7,986 nucleotides of DNA from positions 1 through 7,986 of the forward strand of contig LJUD01000124.1 in the NCBI GenBank assembly GCA_001304035.1. The letters run 5' to 3'. The DNA is from a bacterium SM23_31 (GTDB lineage Bacteria > SM23-31). This document shows positions 5,708 to 7,986 of this stretch, piece by piece (position 1 is the first letter of the stretch; each line of letters opens with the position of its first letter). A program made the position numbers and the translations under genes. The notes under the pieces were generated by a model. It was not told the DNA's origin and searched no databases. It worked only from the letters and a program-made list of their open reading frames with translations.

Positions 5708-6547
5708 ATGCTTAAGTTTACACCACGTGACATACAAAATCAGGAATTCAGAAAAGTAATACGCGGGTACGATCCTGCTGAAGTACAAACTTTTCTCGAA
5801 ATGATTTCTGATGAATTTGAGCTACTGCTTCGCATCAAAAATGAACTGGAAAATGAAGTTTCAAAGTACAAAAACGAAATCAAAAATTATAAAAAGTTAG
5901 TTGAAAACAAGGGCGCAAAGCAAGGCTCATTAGGATCTCAAGAATTTTCCAAAAGAGAAGTGGAATTGATGCTGCAGGATGCGGAGCTCAAAGTAAAGCA
6001 GAAAACCGAGCAAGCGCAGCGAGAGCTTCAACGACTGAATGACGAAATATCATTTTTAAAAACGAAAAAAGATACCTATGTGCGGAGGCTGAAGCAGCTT
6101 TTGAGTTCTCAAGTTGAAATGGTTAAAGTACTGGAGATCGATGAAAAAGAGATTTCTAAATCGGAAGAAATCGAGCGGCGGCGGCGTAAAGGAAGTCTGA
6201 CGGAAAACTTTGTAAAAAAGTCGGAAATCCGGGAAGAATCCGTTTTAGAATCATTCCCTCTGGAATCGCTGCCCTTAAAAGAAGAGAAACCGGAATCCAT
6301 AAGGAAATCTCCGGAAAAAATAATGCCGCCGGAAAATGCAGCTTCTCAGCAGCTAAAGGAACAAAAAAAACCGCCGGAAACTCTTAAAAATAAAACGGAG
6401 GAAAAGGTGGACCAAAAAAAAGACAAGCCCATTCAGGCTGACAGCGTTCCGGTTTCCGGTTTTCAGGACGGTTTTAATTTTATAGATAAAATTATTGATG
6501 AAGAAGAAAACGAACAACCAAAAAAAAATAGAAATCGAAAAATATGA
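5708..6547 (+). CDS. divIVA: DivIVA-domain coiled-coil protein
   Basis: The N-terminus (about residues 1-65) is a clear DivIVA lipid-binding domain: TPRDIQNQEFRKVIRGYDPAEVQTFLEMISDEFE. I18-R19 stand where B. subtilis DivIVA has the membrane-inserting F17-R18. A heptad-rich coiled coil follows to about residue 145, broken by a short linker near 70-85. The last 130 residues are a charged Lys/Glu/Pro tail, probably disordered, ending in a hydrophobic patch (GFNFIDKIID) and basic residues. No membrane segment is seen. DivIVA proteins gather at curved membrane, such as poles and septa, and recruit partners for division or polar growth; the partners here are unknown. At 279 aa it is longer than B. 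subtilis DivIVA because of the tail. The ATG starts exactly at the domain. No Shine-Dalgarno is visible. Confidence 0.9.
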   Translation: MLKFTPRDIQNQEFRKVIRGYDPAEVQTFLEMISDEFELLLRIKNELENEVSKYKNEIKNYKKLVENKGAKQGSLGSQEFSKREVELMLQDAELKVKQKTEQAQRELQRLNDEISFLKTKKDTYVRRLKQLLSSQVEMVKVLEIDEKEISKSEEIERRRRKGSLTENFVKKSEIREESVLESFPLESLPLKEEKPESIRKSPEKIMPPENAASQQLKEQKKPPETLKNKTEEKVDQKKDKPIQADSVPVSGFQDGFNFIDKIIDEEENEQPKKNRNRKI

Positions 6548-6640
6548 GTATAACGAGTTGAATGTTTGCATAAAATAACTCATCGAGCAGTACTTCTCTT
6601 TCATACTTTTCTATTATTATTTTAAAAAAGGAACAATTAA

Positions 6641-7462
6641 ATGTCCGAGCTTCGTGAGGCGATAGATAAAGCTGTTAACGTTATCCGGAATTATACTGAT
6701 TTTGTTCCGCAGGTGGGGATCATATTAGGGACAGGTCTCGGCGGGCTTGTGAAAGACATAAGTATCGAGGTTGAGATTCCATATAAAGATATCCCGGACT
6801 TTCCGCCTTCTACCGTTGAATTTCATGCCGGGAAGTTGATTTTAGGAACGTTAGGCGGCAAGAATGTTGCTGCCATGCAGGGGAGATTTCATATCTACGA
6901 AGGCTACACAATGCAGCAGATCACGTTTCCGGTAAGAGTATTGAAGCAACTCGGAGCAGGAACATTGATTATCTCGAATGCATGCGGCGGATTAAATCCC
7001 GAATTTAATCGGGGCGATATTATGATAATGACTGACCATATCAATCTGCTGGACGGCAATCCGCTTATAGGTCCGAACGATAATGCATTAGGTCCCCGCT
7101 TTCCCGATATGTCGGAACCATACAGCCGTGAATTAATAGCCGGAATAGAACTGATTGCAAAAGAAAAAAAAATTAAAGTCCGGAAGGGCGTATATGCGGC
7201 AATGACGGGACCCAGTCTTGAAACTGCTGCCGAATATAAAATGCTCAGGATAATAGGCGCTGATGCAGTCGGAATGTCGACCGTTCCGGAGGTCATCGTT
7301 GGAGTACATATGGGAATGAAGATTTTAGGGCTCTCGGTTGTTACTGATTTGTGTATTCCCGAAACGCTGCAGCCGGTAAACATCGATGAAATAATCCGTA
7401 TTGCCGGTGAAGCCGAGCCGAAACTGACTCTCTTGATTAAACGGTTAGTCGAGGAATTATAA
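6641..7462 (+). CDS. punA: Purine nucleoside phosphorylase, trimeric (PNP/MTAP) type
   Basis: It cleaves purine (deoxy)nucleosides with phosphate to base and ribose-1-phosphate in purine salvage. The 273-residue length fits the trimeric class. Phosphate-site motifs are GTGLG (30-34), H62 in EFHAGK and GRFHIYEG (R82, H84, Y86). N113 lies in SNACGG. The base and ribose region is GPSLETAAEYKMLRIIGADAVGMSTVPEV, with E194 (equivalent to human PNP E201), M212 and S213. The residue matching human base-binding N243 is D236 (VVTDLC), the state seen in adenine-type MTA phosphorylases, while E194 is kept as in 6-oxopurine enzymes, so base preference is uncertain. AAGGA at 6628-6632 lies 8 nt before the ATG. 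It follows divIVA by 93 bp with no clear promoter or terminator between. Confidence 0.95.
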   Translation: MSELREAIDKAVNVIRNYTDFVPQVGIILGTGLGGLVKDISIEVEIPYKDIPDFPPSTVEFHAGKLILGTLGGKNVAAMQGRFHIYEGYTMQQITFPVRVLKQLGAGTLIISNACGGLNPEFNRGDIMIMTDHINLLDGNPLIGPNDNALGPRFPDMSEPYSRELIAGIELIAKEKKIKVRKGVYAAMTGPSLETAAEYKMLRIIGADAVGMSTVPEVIVGVHMGMKILGLSVVTDLCIPETLQPVNIDEIIRIAGEAEPKLTLLIKRLVEEL

Positions 7463-7491
7463 TACTTTTTACGATAAAGAGAACAAAGTGA

Positions 7492-7595
7492 AAAAGAAAT
7501 GCAAAGTGCAAATTGATAAAAATAGGTACTTTCATATTTTGAAAAGTAACCTTTCACCTAATTTTGCATTTTTCAATTTGCATTATACATTTTTC
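7492..7595. repeat. ATTTTGC/GCAAAAT-type heptamer repeat in a long imperfect hairpin
   Basis: The left arm (about 7498-7532) contains ATGCAAAGTGCAAATTGA; the right arm (about 7542-7590) contains TTTTTCAATTTGCATTATAC, nearly its complement. The inner part GGTACTTT / AAAAGTAACC extends the pairing around a short loop. The right arm also holds GCATTTTTCAATTTGCAT, with roughly 7-bp periodicity. It may end the phosphorylase transcript or protect its 3' end, but there is no tight GC stem with a T-run. Confidence 0.6.
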
Positions 7596-7600
7596 ATTCA

Positions 7601-7643
7601 TTTCTTTGCGGCTTAGCGGCTTTGCGAGAAATAAATTTAAAAG
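7601..7643 (+). repeat. Dispersed CTTTGCG-type repeat, copy R7 (5' of ileS)
   Basis: CTTTGCGGCTTAGCGGCTTTGCGAG contains three G(C)G-ended units with a period near 8, reading toward ileS. Its GCTTAGCGG (7611-7619) is complementary to CCGCTAAGC at 7653-7661, so a 9-bp stem in the ileS leader is possible. Confidence 0.75.
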
Positions 7644-7676
7644 TAATTCATTCCGCTAAGCGGGAGCATTATTAAC

Positions 7677-7690
7677 CAATTATATAATTG
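7677..7690. promoter_or_regulatory. 14-bp perfect palindrome immediately before ileS
   Basis: CAATTATATAATTG is a perfect palindrome ending 3 nt before the ileS ATG, where a ribosome-binding site would be expected. It contains TATAAT (7683-7688), but no -35 element is visible at the usual distance. It could be an operator, a -10 for a near-leaderless transcript, or chance in AT-rich DNA. Confidence 0.3.
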
Positions 7691-7693
7691 TCT

Positions 7694-7986
7694 ATGTATA
7701 AGAAACTGCCAGTACAGGTTAATTATCCGGAATTAGAAAAAGAAATTCTTACATTCTGGAAAGAGAATAATATTTTCAAGCGGTCTATAGAGGAACGTCC
7801 CATCGATAAACCGTTTATCTTTTACGAGGGACCCCCGACTGCGAACGGTAAACCGGGAGTGCACCACGTCATTTCCAGAACAATAAAGGACCTAATCTGC
7901 AGGTACAAGACAATGCAGGGATACCGCGTCGAGCGAAAAGCGGGTTGGGACACGCACGGGCTGCCGGTCGAAATTGAGATCGAGAA
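7694..7986 (+). CDS. ileS: Isoleucyl-tRNA synthetase (partial, N-terminal 97 codons)
   Basis: Class I synthetase that charges tRNA-Ile with isoleucine. Only the first 97 of roughly 1,000 or more codons lie inside the window; the frame stays open to the edge. The N-terminal helix (YPELEKEILTFWKENNIF), the strand FIFYEGPPTANG (41-52), the signature region KPGVHHVISRTIKDLICRYKT and the KAGWDTHGLPVEIE block identify IleRS over ValRS and LeuRS. The usual HXGH signature reads GVHH (55-58), the GXHH variant known from some type-2 (IleS2) enzymes. The ATG at 7694 begins just before the first conserved residues. No Shine-Dalgarno is seen, only an AT palindrome. Its place after divIVA and the phosphorylase preserves divIVA-ileS association. 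Confidence 0.95.
   Translation, partial: MYKKLPVQVNYPELEKEILTFWKENNIFKRSIEERPIDKPFIFYEGPPTANGKPGVHHVISRTIKDLICRYKTMQGYRVERKAGWDTHGLPVEIEIE

Noticed and set aside
6904..7557. Long open frame (217 codons) on the - strand opposite the phosphorylase
   Set aside because: It is fully antisense to a gene with all family motifs and shows no recognisable domain or ribosome site; it is a shadow of codon bias.
7463..7693. T-box leader upstream of ileS
   Set aside because: No T-box sequence (TGGNACCGCG-like) or antiterminator/terminator pair is visible; only repeats and an AT palindrome are present.

Overview
The window looks like a chromosomal housekeeping segment from a Gram-negative-type, probably uncultured bacterium. 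Placement in or near the FCB/Latescibacterota-like lineages is a weak guess. It rests on a sigma-54 promoter, a Gfo/Idh enzyme of the kind often found with lipid A genes, a GXHH-type isoleucyl-tRNA synthetase, and intergenic spaces full of short degenerate repeats. There are seven confident genes, one of them cut by the window edge, plus one probable small unknown gene. No tRNA, rRNA, CRISPR array, insertion sequence or phage gene was seen.

Layout. 1-238: possible tail of an upstream gene, then a spacer with a heptamer tandem repeat. 239-2571: hemB and hemL, two steps of C5-type tetrapyrrole synthesis, on the + strand. 2572-3513: a self-contained unit with paired operator-like sites, a near-consensus sigma-54 promoter, a long leader, a 77-codon ORF of unknown function, a structured 3' region and a 12-bp-stem bidirectional terminator. 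3529-4557: a Gfo/Idh/MocA oxidoreductase on the - strand, convergent on that terminator. 4854-7986: yggS (PLP homeostasis), a DivIVA-domain protein, a trimeric-type purine nucleoside phosphorylase and the start of ileS, all on the + strand. The order yggS/ylmE - divIVA - ileS is the skeleton of the Gram-positive ylm-divIVA-ileS division cluster. Here sepF, yggT and ylmH are absent and the phosphorylase has been inserted.

The most unusual parts are the sigma-54 unit and the non-coding DNA. Seven copies of a CTCTGCG/CTTTGCG-type repeat sit in the spacers, and every copy reads toward the nearest gene end. Four of the five genes with such a copy on their 5' side lack a visible Shine-Dalgarno sequence, while the three genes without one have a good one. 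Three further repeat families (TAGCTAA, ATTTTGC, GTTTTCA) share a 7-bp period. Two enzymes carry informative active-site changes: GVHH in place of HXGH in IleRS, and Asp in place of the base-binding Asn in the nucleoside phosphorylase.

All motif positions were read by eye from the sequence. Family assignments rest on recalled motifs, not on searches.
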